From the NCBI GenBank assembly GCA_035762005.1, contig DASTQA010000087.1:1-64000 (forward strand): 64,000 nt of DNA, read 5' to 3'. The DNA is from JAIBJN01 sp035762005 (GTDB lineage: Bacteria; Actinomycetota; Thermoleophilia; Gaiellales; Gaiellaceae). Below are positions 24,600 to 32,901 of the stretch, piece by piece. Both the position numbers and the translations under genes were made by a program. A model generated the notes under the pieces. That model ran no database searches, was not told where the DNA came from, and was given only the letters and a program-made list of their open reading frames with translations. Numbering within the stretch: the first letter of the stretch is position 1; every line of letters begins with the position of its first letter.

Positions 24600-25705
24600 C
24601 TGCGCGGGCGGCGCTTCTCCGGGTCGTAGATGGGGAAGTCCTCGACCGTCGCCGGCGCGGTCCCGCCTCCGGCGAGGGCGACCTCGACGGTCTCGCCCTT
24701 GTCCGCGAAGCGGGTCTCGAGGACGGCCATGCCGATGACCCGCCCGAGCGTCGGGCTCTCGCACGGGCTCGTGAGCGTGCCGGCCGGCTCCCCGTCCCTC
24801 GTCACCGCAGCGCCGTACTCGGGCACCTCGTCCCCGGCGACGGCGAGCGACACGAGCCGGCGCGGCGGGCTCTTCGCCGTCTCCGCGAGCGCCGAGCGGC
24901 CGTGGAAGTCGCCCGTGTCGAGCCGGATGACCTTGTCGAGCGACATGTCGAAGGGGTTCGTCTCGTGCTGGAAGTAGTCGTACCCGATGAAGATGAGGCC
25001 CGACTCGATCCTCAGCGTCTCGACCGCGGCGAGCCCGTAGGGGGTCGCGCCGGCGCCGGTGAGCGCCTCCCAGAGCTCCTCGGCGTGGTCGGGGTCGCAG
25101 AAGATCTCGTAGCCGAGCTCGCCCGAGTACCCGGTGCGCGAGACCCAGCACGGGACCCGGCCGACGTGCACCCGGTGGGGGAAGAAGCGGAAGTACCCGA
25201 GCTTCTCGACCTCCTCGTCCACGAGGCCGGCGAGGAGCTCGCGCGCCTGCGGGCCCTGGAGCTGGAGGTGGGGCAGCTCCTCCGTGATCGGCCGGATCTC
25301 GACGTCCATGCCGGCGACGACGTCCTTCATGTGGTCGAGGTCCGAGTCGAGCGCCGTGATCGCCCAGCAGCTCGCGTCCGTGAACTTGAAGACCGTCCCG
25401 TCTCCGACCATCTTCCCCTCCGCGTCGCAGAAGGGCGCGTAGCGGACCTGGCCGATCTCGAGGCCGAGCATGTCGTTCGTGAAGATGCGGTCCGCGGCCG
25501 CGAGCGCGTCCGGGCCCGTGAAGTCCCACTTGCGCAGGGGGGACTCGTCCCAGACGCCCACGTGCTGCCGCACGGCGTTGTGCTCGGCGACCGCGTCGCC
25601 GAAGTGGCTGGGCCAGTACCAGCCCTCCCAGTCCATGAACTCGGCGCCGAGCTTGCGCTGGACGCCGTCGAACGCCGTGCGGATGATGCTCGTCTCGCTG
25701 CTCAC
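24596..25705 (-). CDS. GcvT-like aminomethyltransferase / demethylase (paralogue 2)
   Basis: A 369-residue GcvT-fold protein, the same length as the one at 9054-10163. It shows FTGPDALAAADRIFTNDM, LQGPQARELLAGL, SRTGYSGELGYEIF, and ends YDPEKRRPRS. The long aromatic segment EFMDWEGWYWPSHFGD near residue 22 is absent from glycine-cleavage T-proteins. GTG at 25705 overlaps the IclR stop (GTGA). A divergent FAD oxidoreductase gene starts 54 bases beyond the IclR start; a separate flavoprotein plus a GcvT protein would together mimic sarcosine or dimethylglycine dehydrogenase, where the two are one chain. Confidence 0.82.
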   Translation of the reverse strand: MSSETSIIRTAFDGVQRKLGAEFMDWEGWYWPSHFGDAVAEHNAVRQHVGVWDESPLRKWDFTGPDALAAADRIFTNDMLGLEIGQVRYAPFCDAEGKMVGDGTVFKFTDASCWAITALDSDLDHMKDVVAGMDVEIRPITEELPHLQLQGPQARELLAGLVDEEVEKLGYFRFFPHRVHVGRVPCWVSRTGYSGELGYEIFCDPDHAEELWEALTGAGATPYGLAAVETLRIESGLIFIGYDYFQHETNPFDMSLDKVIRLDTGDFHGRSALAETAKSPPRRLVSLAVAGDEVPEYGAAVTRDGEPAGTLTSPCESPTLGRVIGMAVLETRFADKGETVEVALAGGGTAPATVEDFPIYDPEKRRPRS

Positions 25706-26487
25706 GATCCCTCCTCGTCCGGTCGGCGCCAGCCTAAAGCGTTCGAGACGGCCGCTGCACGGGCGAGGAGCGGCTCCACGGCACGCGCCATCGCCGCCTC
25801 GCCGAAGCGCGGCGCCGGCCCCTGCAGCCCGAGGATCGCCGTCAGCTCGCCGCGGCTGCCCCACACCGGCGCCGCGAGCGCGTTCAGCTCCTCCTCGCGC
25901 TCGCCGAGCGCGCGGGCCCACCCCTGGGCGCGGACGCGCTCGACCTCGGCCGCGAGCGTCTCGCGGGCGACGATCGTCCGTCCCGTGAACCGCTCGAGCC
26001 GCCCGGAGGGGAGCGCGACGCCGCCGAACGCGAGCGCCACCTTCCCCGTCGCGGTCGCGTGGGCGACGCTCGGCCGTCCCAGCCGGGCGACGCTCTGGAC
26101 GGACGAGCCGCTCTGGACGAAGTCGACGGTGACGGCGTCGGGGTCGCCCGGCGCCGAGAGCGTCGCCGTCTCCCCGGTCTCGGCGACGAGGGCCGCCAGC
26201 TGCGGGCGGGCGATCGCGCGGAGGTCGAGACGCGCGAGGAGCGCGTTCCCGAGCTCGAGGAGCCGCAGGCCGAGGCGGTAGCGGCCGCTCGCCTCGACGT
26301 GCTCGACGAGCCCGGCCGCGACGAGCGTGGCGAGGAGGCGCGAGACCGAGCTCGGGTGGAGCGCCGTCCTGCGGGCGAGCTCGTTCGTGCCGAGCTCCTC
26401 GCCGGCGTCGGCGAGGGCGTCGAGGAGGGCGACGGCCCGCTCGACGGCGGCGACGTGGCGGGACGCTGGCTTTCCGGTCGGAGGCAT
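25702..26487 (-). CDS. IclR-family transcriptional regulator
   Basis: A 261-residue IclR regulator. The winged helix-turn-helix is at about residues 10-75, with GTNELARRTALHPSSVSRLLATL and GLRLLELGNALL. The effector domain contains LGRPSVAHATATGKVALAF, the typical IclR start of the ligand pocket. ATG at 26487. It is divergent from the DAO-type flavoprotein and coupled to the GcvT gene, so control of both is likely, acting at the 53-base divergent spacer. Confidence 0.9.
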   Translation of the reverse strand: MPPTGKPASRHVAAVERAVALLDALADAGEELGTNELARRTALHPSSVSRLLATLVAAGLVEHVEASGRYRLGLRLLELGNALLARLDLRAIARPQLAALVAETGETATLSAPGDPDAVTVDFVQSGSSVQSVARLGRPSVAHATATGKVALAFGGVALPSGRLERFTGRTIVARETLAAEVERVRAQGWARALGEREEELNALAAPVWGSRGELTAILGLQGPAPRFGEAAMARAVEPLLARAAAVSNALGWRRPDEEGS

Positions 26488-26506
26488 GGTACCGTCAGGA
26501 GGACGC

Positions 26507-26528
26507 TCTGGAAATGCCGTTGGCCAGA
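26507..26528. promoter_or_regulatory. Candidate IclR operator in divergent spacer
   Basis: TCTGG (26507-26511) and CCAGA (26524-26528) form an inverted repeat with a 12-base spacer in the short gap between the divergent IclR and flavoprotein starts. The position fits autoregulation plus control of the flavoprotein. The arms are short, so this is tentative. Confidence 0.3.
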
Positions 26529-26540
26529 AGGCAATAGCAC

Positions 26541-27860
26541 GTGAGTACCGTCCCCACCTCCTCTCCGTACGTCGTCGTCGGCGCCGGCATCCACGGCCTC
26601 TCGACGGCTTACCACCTCGCCCGGCAGCTTCGCACGCGCGGCCTCGGAGCGGGGAGCGACGTCGTCGTCCTCGACAAGTCCTCGCCCGGGTCCGGCGCGT
26701 CCGGGATTGCGTGCGGGGTCGTCCGCAACAACTACTACCAGCCCGCCATGAGCGAGCTCATGCAGGCCTGCGTCGAGGTCTGGGAGTCCGATCCCGGGGC
26801 GTTCCACTACAACCCGGTCGGCTACATCGCGCTCGGAGCGGCGGTGCAGGAGCCGGACCTCGTGACGACGTACGAGCGGCAGGAGAAGATCGGCTACGAC
26901 TCACGCCTGATCACCGGCGAGGCCGAGGTGGACGGGTACATGAAGAGGCTCTTCCCGGACTGGCGCGCGAAGGGCGTGACGGCCTGCCTGCACGAGCTCC
27001 GGGGCGGCTTCGCCTTCAACATGGCCTCGGTGATCGGGCTCGTGGAGAAGTGCGAGTCCGAGGGCGTCGTCGTCCGCTCGGGCGTCGAGGTGACCGGGCT
27101 CGAGCTCGGCCCGGACGACGCCGTCCGCGCGGTCGAGACGAACCGCGGCCGCGTCGAGGTGGGCGAGCAGCTCGTCATCGCCCCGGGGCCCTGGGCGAAG
27201 GACTTCTGGGCCATGCTCGACCTGCCGATGACGATCGACGTCCGCACGCCGTCGGGCGAGGTCGTCCGCGACAGGCCCATGTGGACGTACTGGAACCTCC
27301 AGGAGGGCGAGATCGAGGTCGATCCCCTCGACTTCGCCACGGCCGACGGGAGCGCGCCGCCCGTCATCCACCTGGACACGGACGCCCCCCTCTACACCGA
27401 CGAGGGCGCGCTCGTCACGGACGAGCTCTGGGGCATCTACTACAAGCGCGACCGCCACGGAGTGCAGGGCGGGGCCTCGCCGCTCGTCGTCGAGGGCGAC
27501 GTCGAGCTCGACCCGTACCCCGCCACGACGGACGTCGACCCGTCCTTCCCCGACATGTGGTGCGCTGCGCTCTCCCACGCGATGAGCCGTTTCGAAGGCT
27601 GCCGCCCGCTCTACAAGCGGGCCCGCTCCGGCGGCGTGGGGGCGTTCACCGCGGACAACTTCCCCGTTTTCGACTACCTGCGGCCGAACGTCTACGCGAT
27701 CCTCGACTCGAACCACGGCTACAAGATGATCGGCGTCGGCCGCGAGGTGGCGAAGGTGCTCCTCGGCGAGCACTCGAGCCTGCTCTACCCGTTCCGCTTC
27801 GAGCGCTTCGCGGTCGGCGACCTCCATCCGGTCTCGCACTCGCCCTACCCCTGGTCGTAG
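26541..27860 (+). CDS. FAD-dependent oxidoreductase, DAO / sarcosine-oxidase-beta family
   Basis: A 439-residue DAO-family flavoprotein. The N-terminus has the dinucleotide-binding motif VVGAGIHGLSTAYHLARQL and the acid-ended strand DVVVLDKSSPGSGASG. The C-terminus has GGVGAFTADNFPVFDYL and SNHGYKMIGVGREVA. NNYYQPAMSELMQ follows the flavin loop as in sarcosine and dimethylglycine dehydrogenases. GTG start at 26541. It probably oxidises a secondary or N-methylated amine, with the GcvT protein encoded across the IclR gene accepting the one-carbon unit. The exact amine is unknown. Confidence 0.82.
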   Translation: MSTVPTSSPYVVVGAGIHGLSTAYHLARQLRTRGLGAGSDVVVLDKSSPGSGASGIACGVVRNNYYQPAMSELMQACVEVWESDPGAFHYNPVGYIALGAAVQEPDLVTTYERQEKIGYDSRLITGEAEVDGYMKRLFPDWRAKGVTACLHELRGGFAFNMASVIGLVEKCESEGVVVRSGVEVTGLELGPDDAVRAVETNRGRVEVGEQLVIAPGPWAKDFWAMLDLPMTIDVRTPSGEVVRDRPMWTYWNLQEGEIEVDPLDFATADGSAPPVIHLDTDAPLYTDEGALVTDELWGIYYKRDRHGVQGGASPLVVEGDVELDPYPATTDVDPSFPDMWCAALSHAMSRFEGCRPLYKRARSGGVGAFTADNFPVFDYLRPNVYAILDSNHGYKMIGVGREVAKVLLGEHSSLLYPFRFERFAVGDLHPVSHSPYPWS

Positions 27861-27869
27861 AGCGGCGCC

Positions 27870-28270
27870 CTACCGACCGGGCGGGGCGGCGTCGAGGCCC
27901 AGCCGGCGGGCGAGCCACGGCTTCGTCGTCGGCTGCACGACGAGGGTGACGAGGATCGCCCGAGAGCGCTGACGAGCACCCCGGGCACCGCGAGCAGCCC
28001 CAGCCCGACGGCGACGGGCCGGAGGACGCCGAGGGAGAGGCCCAGGCCACCGTGGAAGAGGATGAAGGAGACGCCGAGGGTCAGGAGCACCTCGACGCCC
28101 ACCGAGTCGAGCGGCACGTCGAGCACGTCGAGCACGCTCGGGCCGAGCAGGGCTCCGGCGCCGAGGAGGACGAGCATGCGAGGCACCCGCAGGATCCCGG
28201 CAACGAGCTCCGAGAGGAGCCCGGCCGCCAGGAGCAGGGCGAGGGTCTCGATCGCCTCGCGCGCCGGCAC
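27870..28270 (-). pseudogene. Remnant of a CPA-type Na+(K+)/H+ antiporter
   Basis: A GTG start at 28270 leads into a clear antiporter N-terminus: SELVAGILRVPRMLVLLGAG, SVGVEVLLTLGVSFILFHGG and VPGVLVSAL, about four membrane helices. The frame then turns into low-complexity arginine/serine sequence. In another frame the last 28 codons read ILVTLVVQPTTKPWLARRLG, the normal C-terminal end of this family, ending at 27870. About 250 internal codons are therefore missing and the ends are joined out of frame. It is a deleted, non-functional gene. Confidence 0.75.
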
Positions 28271-28326
28271 CGAGCGATTCTCGCTCGGACGGCAGACGGT
28301 TGCGCCGCGGGACCCGGTAGCGCACG

Positions 28327-28557
28327 ATGCCTTCGGTGCTGCTCGTCTGGCTCATCCCCCCGGGCACGATCATCCTGCTCCTCACGCTGGCGATCGCGCT
28401 CTACCTGACGTACGTCGAGCTGCGGGAGCTCGAGCCCCCGCCGAGCAAGCGGTGGTGGGCGTGGTGGTTCAGCCTCGTCTTCTTCACGCACTTCGTCGGC
28501 TACCTCGTCCTCCGTGGCTACACCGCCTACCGACGCTCCCAGCAGGCGCGGGCTTAG
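28327..28557 (+). CDS. Small two-helix membrane protein
   Basis: A 76-residue protein with two hydrophobic segments (about residues 5-28 and 44-66) separated by ELRELEPPPSKRWWAW. ATG at 28327. No family recognised. It overlaps the next gene by 44 bases in another frame, so translation of both needs checking, but the clean hydrophobic pattern and lack of runs of shadow-like arginine make it a believable gene. Confidence 0.6.
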   Translation: MPSVLLVWLIPPGTIILLLTLAIALYLTYVELRELEPPPSKRWWAWWFSLVFFTHFVGYLVLRGYTAYRRSQQARA

Positions 28558-28861
28558 AGACTCCGGCTGGGGCAAGGCGCTGCTCCTGCTCCTCGTCCTC
28601 GGGGTCGCGTTCCTCGTCGCGCGCACGTGCGGGAGCTCCAGGCCGGACGAGGTCACGCAGGAGGAGGCGATCGAGATCGCGCGCGAGGAGATCGACTACG
28701 AGGCCGACCGCGTCCTCGTGCGCGTCGTCCGGCGTGGCATCCCGCCGCGGTCCTACTGGGCCGTCTCCCTCCAGGACCTGGAAGGGGGCAACATCGAGCA
28801 GGTCACTGTCGTCGTCGTGGACGGAACGACGGGGGACGTGACCGAGATTCGCGAGGAATAG
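28514..28861 (+). CDS. Membrane-anchored PepSY-like domain protein
   Basis: A protein of up to 115 residues. A signal-anchor helix (GKALLLLLVLGVAFLVA) is followed by an extracytoplasmic domain with TQEEAIEIAREEI and VTVVVVDGTTGDVTEI, the layout of PepSY-like inhibitor domains. The annotated GTG at 28514 lies inside the previous gene; a later start near the anchor is possible. The target of such a domain, if any, is not obvious here. Confidence 0.6.
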   Translation: MATPPTDAPSRRGLRDSGWGKALLLLLVLGVAFLVARTCGSSRPDEVTQEEAIEIAREEIDYEADRVLVRVVRRGIPPRSYWAVSLQDLEGGNIEQVTVVVVDGTTGDVTEIREE

Positions 28862-29037
28862 CGGCACCTGCAGCTCCCCGGCAGAGCGGAGAGCGTGTGT
28901 CCACTCTCTACACCTTTGCCGCCAAATCGTGGCTTGCCGCTACCTGGGAGCCGTCCGACGGGTTTTCTAGGTTTGTCCGGCTGAAGGTGGAAGCACCGCT
29001 GCAAGCGTTTCCGGCGTGCGTACCTAGGAGGGCTTGA
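28862..29037 (+). other. Leader region before amt; no gene seen
   Basis: This 176-base stretch is less G+C-rich than its surroundings and contains no convincing ORF. AGGAGGG at 29026-29032 is the ribosome site for amt. I could not identify a confident promoter or a known riboswitch. It probably holds the amt promoter. Confidence 0.5.
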
Positions 29038-29040
29038 GTG

Positions 29041-30483
29041 ATGGCGTCCGTGTTCGCGCAGACCGTCGAGGAGCTGGGCGGGAGCCTGACGCTCGACTCG
29101 CAGATCCTCGCCGAGACCTTCTACTTCTGGACGGTCGTGTTCATGTGGCTGATCCACGTCGGCTTCATGGCGTACGAGACCGGCGCCGCCCGCCGGAAGA
29201 ACGTCCTCTCGACGGCGTTGAAGAACATCCTCACGATCGCCGTCGTGACGCCCAGCTTCTACTACTTCGGCTGGTGGATCTACGGGTGCTTCCAAAACGG
29301 CGGCCCCGCGGGCGCCGAGGCGCCGCCGCAGCTCGAGGGCTTCTGCGGGACGACGTACCCGTGGAGCGAGAACATGGGGCCGAACCTCCAGGACCACATC
29401 ACCGCCGTCTTCTTCCTGGCGTTCCTCCTCTTCTCGTGGACGACGGGCTCGATCATCTCCGGCGCGCTCATCGAGCGCATCCGGATCTCCGCCTTCCTCG
29501 TGTGCGCCGTCCTCCTCGGCTCGGCCGTCTGGATCATGGACGCCGCCTGGGGCTGGAGCGCCGGCGGCTGGCTGACCACGAAGTACGGCTACCACGACTC
29601 GATCGCCTCGGGCGTCGTGCACGGGATTGCCGGCGCGTTCGCGCTGGGCGTGCTCTTCAACCTGGGGCCGCGGATCGGCAAGTACGACCGAGCGGGCCTG
29701 GCGAGGACGTTCAGACCCCACAACACGCACATGACGTTGATGGGGCTGATGATGATCTTCACCGGGTTCTACGGCTTCTACGCCGCCTGCCTGGCGATCC
29801 AGTCGACGCTCTTCCCCGGCTGGCTCAACATCTACCTCTCGCCGACGACCCTCGGCGCGATCGCCTTCGTGATCACGATCGGCTTCGCCGGCGGGTTCAC
29901 GGGCGGGTACTTCGCGAGCAAGGGCGACCCGTTCTGGACCCTCTCGGGCGGCCTCGCGGGCGTCATCTCCGTGTCGGCCGGCGCCGACGTCTACCACCCG
30001 TCGCTCGCCTGGCTCCTGTCCATCTCGGGCGGCATGGTCGCCGTCTGGTTCGGCGGCTGGCTCGAGAAGGGGATGCGGGTGGACGACGCGGTCGGCGCGA
30101 TCGCGGTCCACGGCGCCGCCGGCTTCTACGGCGTGCTCCTCGTCGGGGTCTTCGCGGGCGGCTTCCCGACCGGCGTCAACAACGTCGAGACGTCCTTCGG
30201 CGGCCAGCTCATGGGCGTCCTCACGTTCATCCCGCTCGGGTTCCTCCCGGGCTACGCGCTGTCCTGGGCGCTCAAGAAGCTGAACCTCCTGCGCGTGCCG
30301 CCCGAGGTCGAGCTCGAGGGCCTCGACATCGCCGAGTTCCAGTTCGACAACTACCCCGAGTTCGAGCGCGTGCCGGAGACGATCGTCCTCCCGACGGGCG
30401 AGGAGGTCGAGTCCGCGGCGGTGCTGCTCGAGTCGTACGCACAGACGAACGGGCATCCCCCGGAGACGACCCGTGTCCCCTGA
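29041..30483 (+). CDS. amt: Ammonium transporter, Amt family
   Basis: A 480-residue Amt/Rh-type channel with about 11 helices. The twin pore histidines are recognisable in ASGVVHGIAGAFALG and AIAVHGAAGFYGVLL, and an Asp precedes the first at the usual distance (HDSIASGVVH). HNTHMTLMGLMMIFTGFYGF is another conserved helix. ATG 29041 or GTG 29038 both fit AGGAGGG upstream. The sequence is divergent from E. coli AmtB. Adjacent to methylamine genes, it might import methylammonium as well as ammonium, or recapture ammonium released by amine oxidation. Confidence 0.88.
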   Translation: MASVFAQTVEELGGSLTLDSQILAETFYFWTVVFMWLIHVGFMAYETGAARRKNVLSTALKNILTIAVVTPSFYYFGWWIYGCFQNGGPAGAEAPPQLEGFCGTTYPWSENMGPNLQDHITAVFFLAFLLFSWTTGSIISGALIERIRISAFLVCAVLLGSAVWIMDAAWGWSAGGWLTTKYGYHDSIASGVVHGIAGAFALGVLFNLGPRIGKYDRAGLARTFRPHNTHMTLMGLMMIFTGFYGFYAACLAIQSTLFPGWLNIYLSPTTLGAIAFVITIGFAGGFTGGYFASKGDPFWTLSGGLAGVISVSAGADVYHPSLAWLLSISGGMVAVWFGGWLEKGMRVDDAVGAIAVHGAAGFYGVLLVGVFAGGFPTGVNNVETSFGGQLMGVLTFIPLGFLPGYALSWALKKLNLLRVPPEVELEGLDIAEFQFDNYPEFERVPETIVLPTGEEVESAAVLLESYAQTNGHPPETTRVP

Positions 30484-30513
30484 CCCTGACGGCCTCGAGG
30501 AAAGGCGCGAGCG

Positions 30514-30795
30514 ATGATCGACAGCTTTCCCTTCGACGAGTGGAGCGAGGACATCGCCGGGTTCTGGACGTTCGGCCCCGGCAACTCGACCGGGACGTAC
30601 ATCATGACCGCGCTCGGCATCATCGTGATGGTCGGCGCCTGGATCGCGTGGTTCTGGGTCGAGCACCGGAAGCTGACCCGGCAGGCCGAGCACCTGCGGG
30701 CGGCGGGCCTCCTGCCCGCCCCCGGCGGCGGCTACCCGGGAACGGGCCCCACCCAGCCCCCGATGGCCGGTCCGTCCACGGACCCCGGGCCATAG
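30514..30795 (+). CDS. Small single-helix membrane protein downstream of amt
   Basis: A 93-residue protein. One membrane helix (about residues 29-48, TALGIIVMVGAWIAWFW) follows an acidic, aromatic N-terminus (MIDSFPFDEWSEDIAGFW). The C-terminus is rich in Gly and Pro. ATG at 30514 with a purine-rich site (GGAAAGGCG) upstream. No GlnK/PII gene is present, so this and the next small protein occupy the place where a regulator would normally sit. Function unknown. Confidence 0.65.
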   Translation: MIDSFPFDEWSEDIAGFWTFGPGNSTGTYIMTALGIIVMVGAWIAWFWVEHRKLTRQAEHLRAAGLLPAPGGGYPGTGPTQPPMAGPSTDPGP

Positions 30796-30807
30796 AGAGG
30801 AGGAGAC

Positions 30808-30960
30808 GTGTTCGGAGGACGTCGCCAGATCGAGTTTCCGCCAGAGCAGACGCACGTCCGCGCCTTCGAGCTCGGCACGCTGCTCTTCTGCATCGTCGCG
30901 ACCGTCGTCGTGATCATCATCGTCGTGAGCCACGAGGGACCGTTCATCGGGCCCTGGTAG
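30808..30960 (+). CDS. Small single-helix membrane protein, 50 residues
   Basis: A 50-residue protein. GTG at 30808 has an excellent upstream site (AGAGGAGGAG). A 20-residue hydrophobic helix (GTLLFCIVATVVVIIIVV) lies near the C-terminus, which ends HEGPFIGPW. It starts 12 bases after the previous gene and is probably co-transcribed with amt. I recognise no family; it may be an accessory subunit of the transporter. Confidence 0.65.
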   Translation: MFGGRRQIEFPPEQTHVRAFELGTLLFCIVATVVVIIIVVSHEGPFIGPW

Positions 30961-31001
30961 CTCCGCGCGTGCGGGGTCGGGACGCCTGATATAAGAAGAC
31001 G

Positions 31002-31241
31002 ATGGGAGTCTTCCTCCACTGCTACCTCTGCGGCCGCAAGCAGGCCGACGGGCTGCTCTCGCGCAACACCTGGGGGCATCTCCGCCTGGAGTCAGGTCAG
31101 ACGCTGACCGCCTGCCCGATGTGCAAGGAAGGCAACGACGACTGGGAGCAGCGCCTTCGCGCGACGTTGAACGGCTCCGGTCTCGGGCACCTGCCCGGGT
31201 CGGGGCGGGCCGCTCCCTGGCTCGGCCGGACCGGGGCCTAG
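31002..31241 (+). CDS. Zinc-ribbon protein, 79 residues
   Basis: A small soluble protein with two CxxC knuckles, CYLCGRKQADG and CPMCKEGNDDWEQR, spaced by 26 residues, so probably one zinc site. ATG at 31002. The C-terminus is Gly/Arg-rich. Its stop overlaps the convergent folD stop by four bases. Function unknown. Confidence 0.7.
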   Translation: MGVFLHCYLCGRKQADGLLSRNTWGHLRLESGQTLTACPMCKEGNDDWEQRLRATLNGSGLGHLPGSGRAAPWLGRTGA

Positions 31242-32146
31242 CGCGCGCGCCCGGCGGCGAGGGCGGCGGCCTCGACCGTGTTGCGGAGGAGCCAGACGTC
31301 GGTGACCGGGCCGACGCCGCCCGGCACGGGCGTGATCGCCTCCGCCTTCGCGGCGACGCTCTCGAAGTCGAGGTCGCCGACGAGGCGCACCTTCCCCGTC
31401 TCGGGGTCCTCGACCGGGTTGATGCCGACGTCGACGGCGATGACGCCGTCCTTCACCATCGCGCCGCTCACGAGCCGCGGGACGCCGGCGGCGACGACGA
31501 GCACGTCGGCGCGACGCGTGTGCTCGTCGAGTCGGCCGGCGGCAGAGGTGAAGTGGTGGCACGAGACGACCGTGGCCCCGCGCGCGAGCCCGAGCCAGAG
31601 GGCGGGCTTGCCGACGTTGTTGGACCGGCCCACGAGGACGAGGTCGAGGCCGTTGTAGAAGGTGGCGGGGTCGCGGCCCGACTCCTCGACGTAGCGGTCG
31701 AGGAGGTGGAAGACGGACGCGGGCGTCGAGGGCGTGAAGCGCGGCTCCCCGAGCGCGAGCAGGCCCGCGTTCTCCGGATGGACGGCCTCGACGTCCTTGA
31801 GCGGGTCGAGCATGCGGTAGAGGTGCTCCTCGGAGACCTGTTCCGGCAGCGGGCGGAGGATGAGGATGCCGGAGACCCGCGGGTCGGCGTTCAGCTTGCC
31901 GACGACGGCGAGCGCCTCCGCCTCCTCGACGTCGGGGGCGAGGAGCTCGGAGACGTAGCGGCAGCCGATCTCCTCGGCGAGCCGCCGCACGCGCCGCTCG
32001 TAGGCCGCAGCCGCGTAGTCGTCGCCGGCGAGGACGGTCGCGAGCCCGGGCCGCAGGCCCGCTGCCGCGAGCCGCCGTGCCTCCTCCCCCACGTCCGCGC
32101 GCAGCCGCGCCGCGACCGCGTTCCCGTCGATCACGTGCGCGCTCAC
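31238..32146 (-). CDS. folD: Methylene-THF dehydrogenase, FolD family, cyclohydrolase site altered
   Basis: A 302-residue FolD-family protein that oxidises methylene-THF to methenyl-THF with NAD(P)+. The nucleotide-binding block LVLVGRSNNVGKPALWLG and TPVPGGVGPVTDVWLL are intact. By eye against human MTHFD1, Tyr52 is kept (Tyr49) but Lys56 is Val53, Gln100 is Leu97 and Asp125 is Glu120. Lys56 is required for cyclohydrolase activity, so this protein is probably dehydrogenase-only. A separate cyclohydrolase candidate is encoded immediately upstream. GTG start at 32146; the 127 bases before it hold no recognised site. Confidence 0.85.
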   Translation of the reverse strand: MSAHVIDGNAVAARLRADVGEEARRLAAAGLRPGLATVLAGDDYAAAAYERRVRRLAEEIGCRYVSELLAPDVEEAEALAVVGKLNADPRVSGILILRPLPEQVSEEHLYRMLDPLKDVEAVHPENAGLLALGEPRFTPSTPASVFHLLDRYVEESGRDPATFYNGLDLVLVGRSNNVGKPALWLGLARGATVVSCHHFTSAAGRLDEHTRRADVLVVAAGVPRLVSGAMVKDGVIAVDVGINPVEDPETGKVRLVGDLDFESVAAKAEAITPVPGGVGPVTDVWLLRNTVEAAALAAGRAR

Positions 32147-32273
32147 CGCGGCCGCCGGGAACCGAGCTCGTGTTTCACGGGCGCGAGCTCACGGACGTGT
32201 CCTCTTCCGGCGCGCGCCCCGCTGGAGACCCGGTCGAGAGCGCGGCCGGACTTCGTGCGCGTGGACCACGAGC

Positions 32274-32867
32274 TCAGTGGGCGAGCGCGCGCCGGGCGGC
32301 TTCGTCGGCGCCGCGGACGACGCCCGCGACGCGCGCACGGCGGTCGTCCGCCTCGGTCGTGCCGAGGTTGATCTCGACGAGGTTCGCGGCGACGCGCGCG
32401 GCTCCCGCGGCGAGCACCGCCGCCGCGGCCGCGTCGCCGCGGAGGTTCGGATTCCCGCTCACGGCGATCTCGGAGGCGAGGTCGGCGACGTCGGCCGCGC
32501 AGTGGGCGATGGCGAGGGGGACGTCGGCCGCCCGCGAGAGGGTCTCCCCGATGAGCGTGTTGCGCACCTCGGCCTCGAGCTCGCGCGGCATCCGCATGGC
32601 CGTGAGGACGTTCTCGTAGGCGACCGCGTCCTCGACCGCGAGCGGCGCCGCGCGGTGGCGGAGCGCCTCGGCCTGCGCGACCGCGCCGGCCCACCCGTCC
32701 CAGTGGTCGCGGGCGAAGCGAGCGGCCATGGCGGCGAGCGACGCGGCCATCTCGGTCACGAACGCCGCCACCGAGCCGCCGCCCGGCGCGGGAGTCTCGG
32801 CTGCGATCGTGTCGAGCAGCTCCTCGAACGGCATGTCCGTGAACGCCACGGGGCGATTCTCGTCCAT
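32274..32867 (-). CDS. fchA: Methenyl-THF cyclohydrolase / formimidoyl-THF cyclodeaminase (FchA-like)
   Basis: A 197-residue all-helical protein of the cyclodeaminase/cyclohydrolase family. The N-terminal block ETPAPGGGSVAAFVTEMA and the C-terminal GNPNLRGDAAAAAVL with AANLVEINLG are the family signatures. In methylotrophs FchA hydrolyses methenyl-THF to formyl-THF. Here it lies between formate-THF ligase and a FolD lacking the cyclohydrolase lysine, so the same job is likely. ATG at 32867 is chosen; GTG 32885 is an alternative. Confidence 0.85.
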   Translation of the reverse strand: MDENRPVAFTDMPFEELLDTIAAETPAPGGGSVAAFVTEMAASLAAMAARFARDHWDGWAGAVAQAEALRHRAAPLAVEDAVAYENVLTAMRMPRELEAEVRNTLIGETLSRAADVPLAIAHCAADVADLASEIAVSGNPNLRGDAAAAAVLAAGAARVAANLVEINLGTTEADDRRARVAGVVRGADEAARRALAH

Positions 32868-32901
32868 AGGCGCCGCGCGCGCCACGCCGGGCGCTCGGGC
32901 G

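Noticed and set aside
32147..32273. A riboswitch (glycine or THF) upstream of folD
   Set aside because: No conserved core of either class can be recognised; the stretch is simply G+C-rich.
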